This document shows, one piece after another, positions 32,401 through 43,537 of a stretch of 64,000 bases of DNA. Position numbers and translations under genes: made by a program. A model generated the notes under the pieces. The model saw only the letters and a program-made list of their open reading frames with translations, was not told where the DNA came from and searched no databases. The number at the start of each line of letters is the position of its first letter. Within the stretch, counting starts at the first letter, position 1. The stretch is from NCBI RefSeq assembly GCF_013426205.1, contig NC_089422.1, forward strand, positions 4,774,001-4,838,000, in the 5' to 3' direction. Source of the DNA: Metarhizium brunneum. Taxonomy: Eukaryota; Ascomycota; Sordariomycetes; Hypocreales; Clavicipitaceae.

Positions 32401-33259
32401 GCCAATATGGTGAGTTTGATCGACCAACGTGGCCGTTGCACGATACTAATGAATCAGTAGATCACCAACAAACTGAAGCGGGTTAATGAAGCTCTGAAGA
32501 AGTACAAGCATGTCAACAAGAAGGCATTCGAGCAGTATAACAACTTTACGACGCAGCAAGACCAGCTCATGAAGCGACGAAAGGAATTAGATGCGTCACA
32601 AGATTCAATCGAGGAGCTTGTCGAGCATTTGGATCGACGTAAGGATGAGGCCATCGAGCGTACCTTCAAGCAGGTCTCCAAAGAGTTTGCAACCATCTTC
32701 GGCAAGCTAGTTCCCGCTGGCCATGGACGTCTGGTCATCCAGAGAAGAGCCGATCGCCGCCAGGAACCTGAGGAATCTGAGGAAGAGGCGCGCGGCAGTG
32801 TCGAAAATTACACTGGCGTAGGGATCAGCGTTTCGTTCAACTCCAAGCATCTGGACGAACAGCAGAGAATCCAACAACTCAGTGGCGGACAAAAGAGTAG
32901 GTGACCTTCGTGAATCTACAATGAAAGTACGAACTAACCGTCGATCACTAGGTTTATGTGCCCTTTGTCTCATCTTTGCCCTGCAACAGACTGAGAGCAG
33001 TCCCATGGTCATTTTTGACGAGGTAGATGCAAATCTAGACGCCCAATATCGTACCGCCGTTGCCGCTTTACTAGAATCTATTTCTAACGAAGCCGGCACA
33101 CAATTTATCTGCACCACTTTCCGTCCTGAAATTGTCCACGTGGCAGACAAGTGCTACGGTGTGACGTTCCACAATAAGACAAGTTCTATCAATTGTTACA
33201 GCGAGGAAGATGCTCTGAACTTTGTCGAGGGGCAAGCCAAGCCTACCGGAACATTGTAG
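29485..33259 (+). CDS. SMC3: Cohesin subunit SMC3
   Basis: Four exons, 29485-29522, 29583-32409, 32461-32896 and 32952-33259 (introns 60, 51, 55 bp), give 1202 aa, the normal SMC3 length. The start [20 protein letters not shown] is diagnostic. The head has Walker [10 protein letters not shown] (G32-S39) and GLKKDE with Lys105-Lys106, the pair acetylated by Eco1-type enzymes to lock cohesion. Two long coiled coils flank a hinge (about residues 500-660; [35 protein letters not shown]). The C-terminal head has LSGGQK (about 1095-1100), split by the third intron just before [11 protein letters not shown], and Walker [14 protein letters not shown]. With Smc1 and the kleisin it forms the ring that holds sister chromatids together. 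No acceptor or donor is weak, and the frame is intact. Confidence 0.97.
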
Positions 33260-33755
33260 ACGAATGGTCAATTAGGGAGAAAGGGGGAGCGGGAACGGCA
33301 AGGAGGCGGGTTGTTGTGTTTGCATAAAATAGGATGAGGACAAGGTGCGGAGTTGGGGCGTTGAGGAAACCTCTTTGGGAAAGTGTACTAAAGTTGATGC
33401 TGTGGCTCGTAACGCTTGGTGCGTGTACATGTGTCTTGGTGATATCTTGTTGGCCTTTTGTATTTTCATAGAGCCCTAGGGCTATCGCCGGTTACGAGGA
33501 CATAGAGCAGCTCGAGAATCAAGTTGCGAAGACTCTCACTTGAAGCAAAATGCGTCGACACGTGACGCAATCTGCATGGGAATGGAAGACGTAGCCATTG
33601 TCTTGACATGCTGTACAAATATGTTACATGAATAATTTTACACGATACGCCTTGCAACCAGGCGTGTTTTATATGATTTTGCCACCGTTCACCCATGAAG
33701 TCGTCCCCTTCGATAGAGTACGCTATCAATCGCGCTGCTAGGCTTTGGCCTTGGT
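33260..33755. other. Convergent gap, SMC3 / mL46
   Basis: 496 bp between converging stop codons. No gene or structured RNA is seen; the short minus-strand frames are without family resemblance. Confidence 0.55.
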
Positions 33756-34927
33756 CTACCTATCCGACATCATGTTTCGCACACCACGGAAGTATTCAGG
33801 CGACAGCTCCTTTTCCAATTCTTCCCTTGTCAACCACTTGAAGTCGGTGTATCCGAAAGGATTTCCCTTCAAATCAGCCTGGCCAGCCATTATTCTCCCC
33901 TTGAGGAAGAAGGTCTTTTGACCGCGGGTCTGAACGGTGCCGTCGGCAGTCTGGACTGGTTGTTTGACGACGTGGGCAACGGGGACGCGGCCGACGATCC
34001 AAGTATTCATGTTTACTCCGGCAGCTTGGTCCAAGACTCTCTGGGCGGCCTAGTTCGCTCATTAGCATCCAGCGTCACCACACACGGGGCCAACAGTCAT
34101 GTGTGAAAAGAATATACCTCGTGCAGGTTCTCGTCCCTGGAAACAACATCAGCCGGGAACATCCACCCATCCTTCCCTTTGACAACCAAATACAGCGTCC
34201 TTTCGAGCTGCCTGTCCAATCTCTTCACGTCGCCCTTTTTATCGGCCTCGGTCTCTCTCTCTACGGGTCTTTCGACGGGCACCACGTCCTCGGCAGCGAT
34301 TACCTCGGCGTCGTCGCTGACACGGGCCTCTGCATCCTTGAGCAGACTGTTCAGAACGCTGTCCTGGCTACTGAGTTGATCGCCAACCTTCAGCTCGTCA
34401 TCCCACGCCATTGAGCCCTTGCCATTATACACGCCGATATCCTTGGCCACCGTGCCTTGGCGCTCGCCGACCTTGAGGCTCCAGTCCAAGCGTCGCGCAG
34501 TGTCAGGCTTAAAGTAAATGCTAGTGATGAAGGGAGTGTTGAGGCGCTCCTCCAGACGTTTCTGGTAGAAGAAAAAGGCGTTTTCAAAAGGGTGAAGCTT
34601 TCGTGTCAGGAGAGGAGGGCGGGTGAGGATGAGACCGGACCGCACGTCGTATGGGGGCGTTGCTCGCGTAGGAGGGGGTGCCGCGGCATCTGGTGACAGA
34701 TTGGTCGTCGCCGCTGTGGTAGAGGAGTAGAAGCGGGTGGCTATTCGAGTGCTCGTAGCGCATCTTGAGCAGACGTTGGGGGAAGCTGTGGTGTCGTGTG
34801 AGGTTAGTTTTCTTGGGTCCTTGTAGAAAGTGCTTCCCAATTGATGCTTGCAGCTTGAGACGGCGATAGAACCCTAACCTGATAAGGCGCCTTGCAGAGC
34901 ACGTCGGCCCCTACTTGATGCAGTCAT
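33756..34927 (-). CDS. Mitochondrial large ribosomal subunit protein mL46
   Basis: Three exons, 34927-34879, 34785-34118 and 34049-33756 (introns 93 and 68 bp), give 336 aa. The N-terminus MTASSRGRRALQGALSASP followed by RCATSTRIATRFYSST is basic, Ser/Thr-rich and lacks acids, as expected of a mitochondrial presequence. After it come SGLILTRPPLLTRKLHPFE and AFFFYQKRLEERLNTPFITS, typical of mL46. The C-terminal half has a Nudix-like fold region (GKDGWMFPADVV, NTWIVGRVPVAHV, FFLKGRIMAGQADL, FKWLTREELEKELS). It lacks a complete Nudix catalytic box, consistent with a structural role in the mitoribosome. The yeast counterpart is usually called Mrpl17. The donor of intron 1 overlaps an AACCCTAACC telomere-like word (34870-34879, read on the plus strand). 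Identification is good. Confidence 0.88.
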
Positions 34928-36010
34928 GATAGGCTGCCTTTGCCTCAGCGTGGGTGGCCTTGAAGTTCGGGATGTCGAAAACGCCCTCGTCGGCGTCTCA
35001 TACTTTTTTTTGGTCCCTCGACCTTGGCAGCAAGCTCCTGGCCCCAGCGCTTTCTTAGGAGGGCGGCTTAGTCATTATTCAAACTTGTTCTTGGCACTGG
35101 TCAATCCACCCCTGGGGCGACCACGGACGGTAATTGTGAATGCCTGAGGCAAAAACACATACCGGCCAGTCGGTCTAGTTACTTCCTCAATCTCTCCCCA
35201 AGTCCAATTTCTTCTCCCTTCTCCTCTTTCACCAAGGCACCATTTTCCTTATCGTCAAGACCTGTTTCCACCCCCAGAACGTCCTGATCATTTACGAGTG
35301 CCGAGAGTGAATTCCAGAGCAGTCTTTTTCGCTAGCGGTGCCTGCAATTTTTATTACTTACCGGGTTCTGTTAGATAGATACTGCTGACATACTACCGTC
35401 GCGCGTAGTCAGCCTTTTTCTCTCCTTTTTTTCTTTGTGGCCCGTCTGCCCCACTATGGACTGGATCACGAAAAACCAGTGTCAAAGGGTGTAAATGATC
35501 CATGGAGTTCGTACGACATGATCCGAGACCACCTGGATCTGGGAGCTGTTTTTGACACGGCTTGCTGGTTCTCCCCTGTTGGGAGGCCATGTTGTCGATT
35601 CAGCGCATCCCACTTATGAAATTGTCGAGCTTCATGGCTAAATTTATTTAGGTGTCAAATTACTACTCTTGCTATTAGAGCGATCGAGTATCGTGACCAT
35701 CGTCAATGTAATATATTCATCTTCCGGCCCTTCGGGCAGCGCCCAGTGCATCATTCCAACGATATACAATACAAGAAGTCATCCTCATCGCTAACAACAT
35801 CAATGTGCCTCCCGATACTATGACCACATACAACCAACATACAACGCGCCCGTTACGCCGCCAATTCTAATCTCCAAGTGGAAAACGAAAGAGCCCCATT
35901 TCCTGGGGAAGGTACAAAAAATTACCTGGGTATCTAACCACGAAAGGCTACCTTTTTAAGCCTGAAAACGCCGATGCCAACTGAAATGTTTCATCTTGTA
36001 CCAACAGTGA
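34928..36010. other. Intergenic gap, mL46 5' / RING-PHD 3'
   Basis: About 1.1 kb. The stretch 35190-35450 is strongly pyrimidine-rich on the plus strand (CTTCTCCCTTCTCCTCTTTC and similar) and looks like a fungal 5' leader, but the ATG at 35456 opens only twelve codons (MDWITKNQCQRV). No family-like exon follows. This could be a non-coding transcript or a short-ORF leader; I do not annotate a gene. Confidence 0.45.
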
Positions 36011-38094
36011 TCAAGCTGATAGCTCGGCAACCGCCTGTGCTACTTCCTGGGTGGCTCGTTTCTCCCACGTCCGTCGAGATTCTTCATTGAGTGACGCAGC
36101 ACCCTTTACCTCGTCGTAAAGCTTTCGAGAAATATCGCGATTAATGGTTGCATATTGTTCTGTTGTTAGCTTCTGCGCCCGCCAGTGAGGTCGCAAAGCC
36201 GATTTAACAATATCATTTATGCTCTTCTTTTCTTCTTGCGTCATCGTCCATCGCGTTGGCGAGCCTTCTTCAGTTTGTGGTACTTGATGAGCTCGTCGTG
36301 GCCGAGGTTGCCGCAGTTCTAGCGGGCGTGGGTCGACCTTGGCTGAACGCGAATCTGAATCTCCATGATCGCTGTTGGATCGGGTAGGAGAGTAATTTGC
36401 GGGAGGATATCGTGGCTCGATGTGTGTGCTAAGTGATAGGGTTGGAGAGGTAGGCCGACCGTTAAGGCTTGGAAGTGGTGGTGGGGTCAACGATAGAGCT
36501 CGAGGGCTGCTGTGGTTTGAGGGCGAGGGCGAGAGGGCGGGAGAGGATGCTTCCGGAGGCACGCGCCGGTTTGGAGTTAATACTGGCGTCTCGTCCTCGG
36601 ACAAGGGATTGGGTTCTAACTCCTTAAGCAGCGACGACACCAAGGGCGTTGCGCTCTCCATCCGAGTCAAGCCGTTTCTCAGCGAAGACCCGTTTGTGCC
36701 GTTGATACCATTAGTACCATTGATTCCACTGGTTCCAGTTGTCGTTGCGGCGGTGGAGGTTGTTGGGCGTGCACTAGATGGGCCTGATGTAGAAGGTGAA
36801 GGAGCAGAGGCAGAGGCAGAGGCTTCGGCCTGGGTGGGTAATCTCCTAGTTCGTGGGCGTTTCAATTTCCTTTCTGGTTCTTGCACTGGCTCGGCCGGAG
36901 ATGCGGTGACTGATCGGCTCTTTCGCTTACGAGTTCCGCTGGCTGTGACTTCAGCCTCTCGAGCACGATCGAACGCACCCCATGCACGCCTTTCGTCACG
37001 AGTTTCCTCGACTGGCGGCGGCGGCGGTTGTAGGCGCTCGCTGATTTGTGGCGGAATGTTGCTCGCAAAAGTCTCACGAGCACCGAGACGATTGGCGATA
37101 TCCATGCGTTGTCGCCATCGGTCCAACTCCCGACGGTCGAGCTGCTGGAAACGACGAAACTGCTCGAGGTCTTCATCCTCGTCATCGTGATTATCGAGAT
37201 CTAGATCGCTCATCTCGTAGAAACGACCAGAAAACTGTCCCCAGGCGCCTTGCCACTCCGCGTTACGAGCCTGGCGGCGGGCTCGTCTGAGCCGCTGGCG
37301 AGTCCGAACATGATAGCCACGGACATCTCGTGGGTGCGGGCGTTGGACAAGCTGGGGACGCGGCGACTCTGGTTCAGCATCTGTTCGCTCAGGTTGATCC
37401 TGGGTGAGTTGGAACAAGTGAGCACATTCCATGCAATACCAGTCACCCTCGGGAATATGATCGAGTCCGATGCAATGCGTATGATAGGCAGCATCACAAC
37501 TGTCGCATAATAGTAGAATATCTTCTCGCTCGGCCGAATTGCATATGGGACAAGGGTTGCATTCCTCCTCCTCTTGGTCGACGATGTTCTCTCCAAGCCA
37601 GGCTTGCACATCGAATTCGGCGACTTGCTTTTTGTCTATGACATCGTAGGTAGAAATGGCCGTGCCTAAAACTAGTAAGTACACATGTTGACGGTCATGA
37701 TTGTCTGGGAATTCTTTTTCTCTCTGGGTTCGGATGTTGCCGGCAAGGCCATGTTGGTTGTGGGTGGTTGTGGGTGGGTGCTGCACGTACCATCTACACC
37801 ATTGTACACGCGAACACAGTGGAAGGGTGTCCTACAGATGGGACAAGTATTTGTCTTTTGAGCCCAGGAACGGATGCAGGTATCGTGGATAATATGTTCG
37901 CATCCATCTAATGCGGCCACTATGTTGAGATGGTTGGGCTCGTCGGCCACAGGGTCGGACTCGGCGGTGGTCTCTGGGGCTGGTTTGATGCCTGCACCGT
38001 TGACGTGCGATGGCGAAGGCGAAGGCGGCGAGGACAGAGACGAGGGGTGCGGCAGAGGATCCAAGCAGATGATGCACTGCTCAGGTTCGTCCAT
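36011..38094 (-). CDS. RING-H2 plus PHD finger protein
   Basis: Two exons, 38094-37791 and 37665-36011 (intron 125 bp), give 652 aa. Exon 1 starts MDEPEQCIICLDPL and carries a RING-H2 finger with a long first loop: CIIC, then CEHIIHDTCIRSW and CPICRTPF. Exon 2 follows with a PHD finger: CPICNSAEREDILLLCDSCD, AYHTHCIGLDHIPEGDWYC and MEC. The remaining ~450 residues are low-complexity: acidic (DLDNHDDEDEDLEQ), Ser/Pro- and Asn/Gly-rich repeats (INGTNGINGTNG), with basic KRKSRS and KLKRPRTRR signals. A conserved-looking helical C-terminus (RWTMTQEEKKSINDIVKSAL, YATINRDISRKLYDEV) closes it. The RING followed by PHD order is that of PHRF1-type nuclear ubiquitin ligases; the PHD probably reads histone tails. 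E3 activity and the target are inferred. Confidence 0.85.
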
Positions 38095-38531
38095 GACGCC
38101 AGTTTGGATGATGCAGAGGCAAATATGATGAAAACATGTAAAATAAGGTTCGAAAAGAAATAATCGGACGGTAAAGGCGCAACGAGGCAACAAATCGATC
38201 TGGATACGGCAGCAGACGGCCAAGTGCTGTTTGGTTGCGAACCTGTATGTACGACTGAGCGGGTGCTAAGTGCTGAGTGCTGAGCGCTGTGTTCTGTCTC
38301 TGGCGGGTTGGTGTATTAGTGGAGCTGCTTCAATGTTGGGTCGGCAAGTGATGAATGAATTGATGGGTCCAGAACTAGGCGGTAGCAGAGACAGCTAATA
38401 TTGAGTGGTGGCGATGGTGGGCGGGCGGCGGTGCAGCAGGTCAACTGGTAGCCTGAGTGAGAGTCGAGGACTGGCTGGTGGCAGTGGACCGAGTGCCGAC
38501 TGAAGTGGGATGGGGGATGGGAATGGGAAAT

Positions 38532-38542
38532 GGGGGGGGGGG
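38532..38542. repeat. Poly(G) run of 11
   Basis: Eleven consecutive G residues followed by AGAAAGAGAGAGAGG, in the upstream region of the RING-PHD gene. It is a homopolymer and purine tract, prone to sequencing or length error. Confidence 0.7.
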
Positions 38543-39579
38543 AGAAAGAGAGAGAGGAAAGAGTCTGGTCGAGTCGAAACGGCCAGTGGGCGGGAAGGGA
38601 AGAAAGAGAGGAGAGAGATGCAGGCTGGATGTCAATGTCTGGCCAAGGAGCAGTTGACCTCCATGTCAGCTAATCCACAGCGGCAGTACTCCGTACCTGG
38701 GTACCTAGGTACCCGGCGACCAGCAGGCGTTGAGCAGACAGACAGACACAAGCCCAAGGGCCTGCCGACAGCGTCTCGCCACAAGAGGTGCAGGCAGGAG
38801 GAGGAGCAGTGGCCAGGTAAAGTACCGACGTACTCCAAAGTTGCAGAGGTGGCCGCAGGGAGGGGAGGTAGCCGATACCTTCAGCCCCAGAACACCCAGG
38901 GCACTAGGCGAGCCTGAGGCGCCGCAGCGCAGCCAATCAGCACCAGCGGGGGGCCCCCGAGGCGACCAGCAGTTGATATCAAATGGACGTCCTAGCGGCG
39001 CTGCAGTGCGCGTTAGACGCGCCAAGTCGATGGTGAACAACTCCAAACGACACAATTGCGTCGACAATGTCGAGACCGCTGTAGGTACTTAGGTAGGCGC
39101 CGGCAGGCACCGCCAGAGGTGAATGGCAAAATGTGAGATGGAGGAACGGGGTAAAGAAGCTCCCCCCGCGCGCAGGCCACTGGCAGGGCGAGCAGGGCGA
39201 CTCTGTATGTACGTACGGTGTCAAGTAATAGTATTCACTTTAGGTGGACGAGGCAAGGCGACACTAGAGTGCCTTGTGCGCAGCACGACAAGGCACCGGG
39301 GTGACAAAGGACGGACCTGCGTGTGCCTCGGTCGTTTGGGGGGGAGGGCGGCAGATCCAAGACGAGGTTTCAGACGAAAGCGTGTGCGATGATAACCGTC
39401 GTGAGTACTCCGTAGAGGGGATTGATTGCCTGGTGGCAGCGGCGTGTGAGTGGAGAGACTGGCGGATTGCTGCTTTTCCCTGCTCCCTTTCGCCTCGCCG
39501 GTTATAACTACCTACTTACTAATACTAGATGAAGAAACACTGCAAACCCGAGGGGGGCGTGACTTGTACTCGTGGGCTG

Positions 39580-39593
39580 TTTTTTTTTTTTTT
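39580..39593. repeat. Poly(T) run of 14
   Basis: Fourteen consecutive T residues (GGGCTG then T-run then CTTGGG). It could be the poly(A) remnant of an inserted minus-strand retro-copy, but no coding remnant is seen next to it. A plain homopolymer is the simpler reading. Confidence 0.6.
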
Positions 39594-40084
39594 CTTGGGT
39601 TGTGTCTGGTGTAAGTTACATGCGCGGGTGCTCATGTGCAATACGACTCACGGGTGGCATGGCATGGCATGGACAGGAGACGTCAATCTGATCCAGTGTA
39701 CGGCAACTACTTAAAAATGAACTGCAGCGAGTGCGGCGAGTGTGACGATGGGGTCAACATTAAATGTTTTCCTCCGCGTGCGCTTTTGCACTGATTGCCC
39801 GTGGCAATGAGTCCGTCAATAGCGGCATTTCGCAGTATCCAAGGCGAAAACCGCATTCACGGGCCAGATTGGGCTGCTCTGTGGGGGGTTAACTTGCTCC
39901 ATGCGTTGCTCTTGGCAGGTCGTGATGTCTCTCACGGTTGCCCATTTAACGTCTGGTTCTTGCGTGCAATAGAAACCACCTACGGAGTACGGCTGGATGG
40001 CTGGATGCACGTCGTTGCCGCTATTGCTAGAGGTTGAGGGAGGGGTGGGGGCCCGTGACACGTTCTGCCCACACGCCGTCAACT

Positions 40085-40140
40085 ACTAGTACTAGTACTA
40101 CTACTCCGTACTGCTAGTACTACTAGCACATACTTACGTA
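40085..40140. repeat. CTAGTAC-type short tandem/palindromic stretch
   Basis: A run of overlapping ACTAGTAC and TACTACTA words around a TACTCCGTAC copy. It is rich in GTAC and CTAG palindromes. A similar stretch closes the window (63901-63974). Confidence 0.6.
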
Positions 40141-42043
40141 CCTAATGTCAAGCCGCTCCAGTCTCCTGGTCTTGGTGTGAGTGGTTCCTCGTGTGCGCTT
40201 GTCACCGCCATTAAGGTTGCAACGACGCCGTACATGGATGCGAGACGATTGGCATAGTTTGTGAATGCTGTCCATGTCTACCCTTTTTCTTTTCCTCAAG
40301 GGTTGACTCACGAGGCCACGAAACGCACTGCTCACGGCTCTCAACGATAATTCTACTCTACGCCTGGCATCTAGGGCCTTGGACGGTTTGATCTCCGCGT
40401 CCTTTAATTGACCCAATCCCGCCTGCTGTGTTTCTTCTTCTGTTCCTCCATGCCCCTGACATTTCGAGTTGGATCGTCGTCACATTCACACCCCTCGCAA
40501 GCAATCTATTCCACCTACATACCTGATTTCCCGCGCATTCAAACCCACCCCAGAGGGCAATCAGCCGCCCACGGCCAATGGGACTCGGGTCCTTGGTAAG
40601 CCTGGCTCATAGTGCAAACATGCATTCTAAGCGACTCAACAGCACCGTCTGTTTGACTCCTCTGTCAGTGTTGGCTTGGAAACGCAGCCGCTTGGCCGTG
40701 ACACTCCCCGCGTCGCTACGGGCCCGGCTGAATCCATGTACATAACTCATGCGTCGGCATGGACATTATTCTTTTGTCGGGCTCGCGGCACCGGCCGACA
40801 TGGATGCTTGGCACCTGAGCGGTCTTTGGGCGTGCCATCTTTTGGTGGTGGTATAATAATTGCCACTCTGGCTCGCTGTGGAGCAGGCCAAATCGTGGTC
40901 CCTGTGGACTGGATATTTTGCAAACACTCCTGGCTTCATGTTCAGGTCACCCGTATAGTAGTTATGACGCAGGGATGTTCTGTCCCTCTCGCTGCCAGCC
41001 AGGCCCGGAACTTGCCAGACCGTAAATTGCAGTGACTCATGCCGCTGGCAATTAAAAGTAAAAAAAGAGGGCAATGCCATGCCATGTTGATTGCATAAGC
41101 AGGCCCTCGTCGTCACAGCGGGAACCTGGGTAACAAGGCGGAATAACAGACAAAACATGCTCCTACTGCTCGCCTTGCACAGGCACAGGGCAACAACCCT
41201 CCGACTTGGACCGGGGCGTGGAGAGGCATGGGCCGAGGGACGGTGATGGCTGCATGCGACGAGGAATAACGGCGGCCAGCTAGTCATAGTTGCGGACATT
41301 GATATAAATCAGAGTTTCGGCAAGCGTCTAGCTAGTTGTTACGTGTAGCCTGGGCTATCTTGGGTGCGAGTCAGGGCCTGCTTGGTTCTGACGTGGTTGG
41401 CATAGTATTACCAAGGTTACCCAAGGCGTATTATGCTGGTGATGGGGACAATTGACACGTCATTTGGGACTGGACACTCGAGGTTCCTCTTTTTTCTCAT
41501 GTATCATGTATGCCGCCTTATACTCCGTAGTTGGGCTTGGTTCTTTATATATCAGGCCGCAGTTGTCGCGGGAGGCGTAAGTCTGGATGCGACTGGTCTA
41601 CTATGCAACTGACAGTGCTTTGGTATAGTAGTGTAGAGCTTGGAAGGCCTGGATGGTTCATGATAAATCTTCTGTGATGGAAGCCAGGCCAGCTATTTGC
41701 ACGATTCAATTCTTAATGGTCATTTCTGTCGCGTAACATCTAGTGCGCAGTCCAAATATGCTGCCTGTAGATAAAAACATCACGTCTCACGGTTTTATCG
41801 TCGTAGGCGAGTTGGTTGATCGTGGGAGGGCACAGCGTGTCGGCAAAAAATGGGAAAAAGAAAATGAATGAGCCAGAGACCATGAAACCGTTGTTTTTTT
41901 ATATTCCATTGCTAATCGACCGGCCTCTATGACCCAAGTTCGAATGTCGACGTCCATTTCGTCCACTCGTAGTGCAGAATTCCCCATACACCAGACCGAA
42001 AAGCAAATGCCGTAAACGCTCCTCTCCCGTCGTGAATGCTCCC

Positions 42044-42760
42044 TTAAACTTCAGCAATCTCCCTCAATCGTCGCAGAGTTGAGCGCATGGCAGCGGCGGC
42101 GGGGGTGCTACATGCTCAGTTAGTACAACAGACTCCAACTTGTTTGATGTATTCCCCCTTCGTGGTCAACTCTCGACGACAAGGCTGGGTAGAATTCATG
42201 GTGAAACGTACGCAACAACGTAGGCACCGCCAGCGATGGTGCGATTGCAGCCCTTGCAGTTCCAGATACCGGTGGAGTGGCGCTTGACGGTGACCTTGCC
42301 GCAGAAAGTGCAGGTGTACTTGGCGTGCTGGGTGATTTCCATCTTCTTCACCTGCTTTCGCAGGGAAGCACCGTAACTATACGACAAGGTTAGTTTTGTT
42401 GTCTTGCAAGTTCAATCTCGGTAGTTGGCGGGGCGAGGGCGGCAGTCGTGTCGGTTGTCATGGCTGTGGCATAATTTGTTGTGGTTGGTGACGGTAAACT
42501 TCCGAGGCGAATGATATCCAAAATTTCCCATCACCTCCCAACTCCTTTATAACCAGCCGTGTCCGAACCTTCTTGGAGCTTTGCAAAATCGAGTGTCGGG
42601 CGTCGTGGGATATTCGTGTGGACGGGAGGATAATTTCTGGCAACTTACCGGGTACCGTATTTACCGCTGCAGTCGTAGTTAGCAATTGAAAAGCAATACG
42701 CGGGCATGTTGAATATGTTTATACGTACGTGACACCGACCTTCTTCGTGCGCTTGGTCAT
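42044..42760 (-). CDS. RPL43: 60S ribosomal protein eL43 (L37a/Rpl43)
   Basis: Four exons, 42760-42729, 42666-42649, 42376-42212 and 42107-42044, give exactly 92 aa, the universal eL43 length. Exon 2 is a micro-exon of only 18 nt. The introns are 62, 272 and 104 bp, longer than the window's norm. The spliced protein reads [72 protein letters not shown], ending [13 protein letters not shown]. The zinc-ribbon cysteines (YTCTFCG and WNCKGCN) are intact. It belongs to the large cytosolic ribosomal subunit. Without splicing exon 3 into exon 4 the frame ends early at 42196 and lacks the conserved basic C-terminus. Identification is certain; the micro-exon is required for the conserved GKYGTRYG. Confidence 0.96.
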
Positions 42761-43537
42761 CTTGATTGATGTGTGAGGGTTGTCGTTGGGGTGGAAGACG
42801 ACGAGTGACGGGAAGTGTTTGATGCTTGACCTCGATTGCGGCTGCGGCTACCGAAAATGTGCTGGAGTTGTGATTTTCCTTAGGGCAAGCACGTGAGCTT
42901 GGCGGGCCAAGCGAAAATGCTCTCAAGTTCCACATTTCTGTGTAAATTGGCCTTTATTTTTTTTGTACTCCGCATAAATCACATGATCAATCAGGTGACA
43001 ATCTGCTCGACAGCGGGACCCGCAACCTAGCCTCGATCTAGCTAGTCAACGGCGGAGTTTCCTCTAGAACCTTTTTGATTCTCCGCTGAGTTATCATTGG
43101 GGTGAGCTGACTCTGCGGCGGCATGTTACTTGGGTAGCTAAACTGCAACGCGCAGCTGAGAAGTAAACATCAACCTGCGCTATTTGAACCTTGGCCCATT
43201 ATCAACTTCTGTCCTGTTTTCTGGCAACTCCCCGCTTATTCAATTCGACGGCCCACGGCCGGGGGTGGGGCGCCGGACTACGTATTCACCATCACAAGCA
43301 AGGCAGCCACCTCGAGTCAGGACAACTTGACCTCATCGCCCGCTGCTGGGATATTTAAAGTCCGCAGTTCAATCGCTATTATTTAAGACACCCATTCTAA
43401 TAACCGAGATTTTAAAACAGCCTTCCACGGCATAAACTTCTTCTGTTGTGTTTTTTTGTTTGGATTTGCACTCGTCTCTGAACCCCTGTGATCCATTACG
43501 CCATCAATCACCAGCTTCCGGCTTTGATATTGCAATA
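42761..43537. promoter_or_regulatory. Divergent promoter, eL43 / saccharopine dehydrogenase-like
   Basis: 777 bp between two divergent ATGs. Expected to hold a strong ribosomal-protein promoter on the left. A pyrimidine-rich leader with a T-run (43446-43458) precedes the right-hand ATG. A TGTACTCCGC partial element is at about 42964. No specific site can be named. Confidence 0.5.

Larger units (their letters stand above)
38095..42043. other. 3.95-kb gene-free region with simple repeats
   Basis: The largest gap. No frame here shows a recognisable domain, splice-joined exons or consistent coding bias. Simple sequence is abundant: an 11-G run (38532-38542), a 14-T run (39580-39593), GGCATGGCATGGCATGG (39656-39672), stepwise CTAGTAC repeats (40085-40140) and scattered GTACTCCGTAC-like words (38686-38696, near 39402, 39981, 40102, 41519). 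It should include the promoter of the RING-PHD gene at its left edge and the eL43 3' UTR at its right. I cannot tell whether the interior is transcribed. Confidence 0.5.

Noticed and set aside
36420..37190. 256-codon plus-strand open frame opposite the RING-PHD gene
   Set aside because: It lies antisense to the disordered, low-complexity part of that gene. Its composition (Gly, Glu, Ser and Arg) mirrors the sense strand, with no independent signature.
38510..39392. Arg/Gly-rich frames in the gap right of the RING-PHD gene
   Set aside because: Composition follows purine-rich simple sequence, frames overlap on both strands, and no splice-joined exon gives a recognisable domain.
39580..39593. 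Poly(T) as the tail of an inserted retro-element
   Set aside because: No adjacent coding remnant, target-site duplication or sequence similarity could be seen; kept only as a homopolymer.
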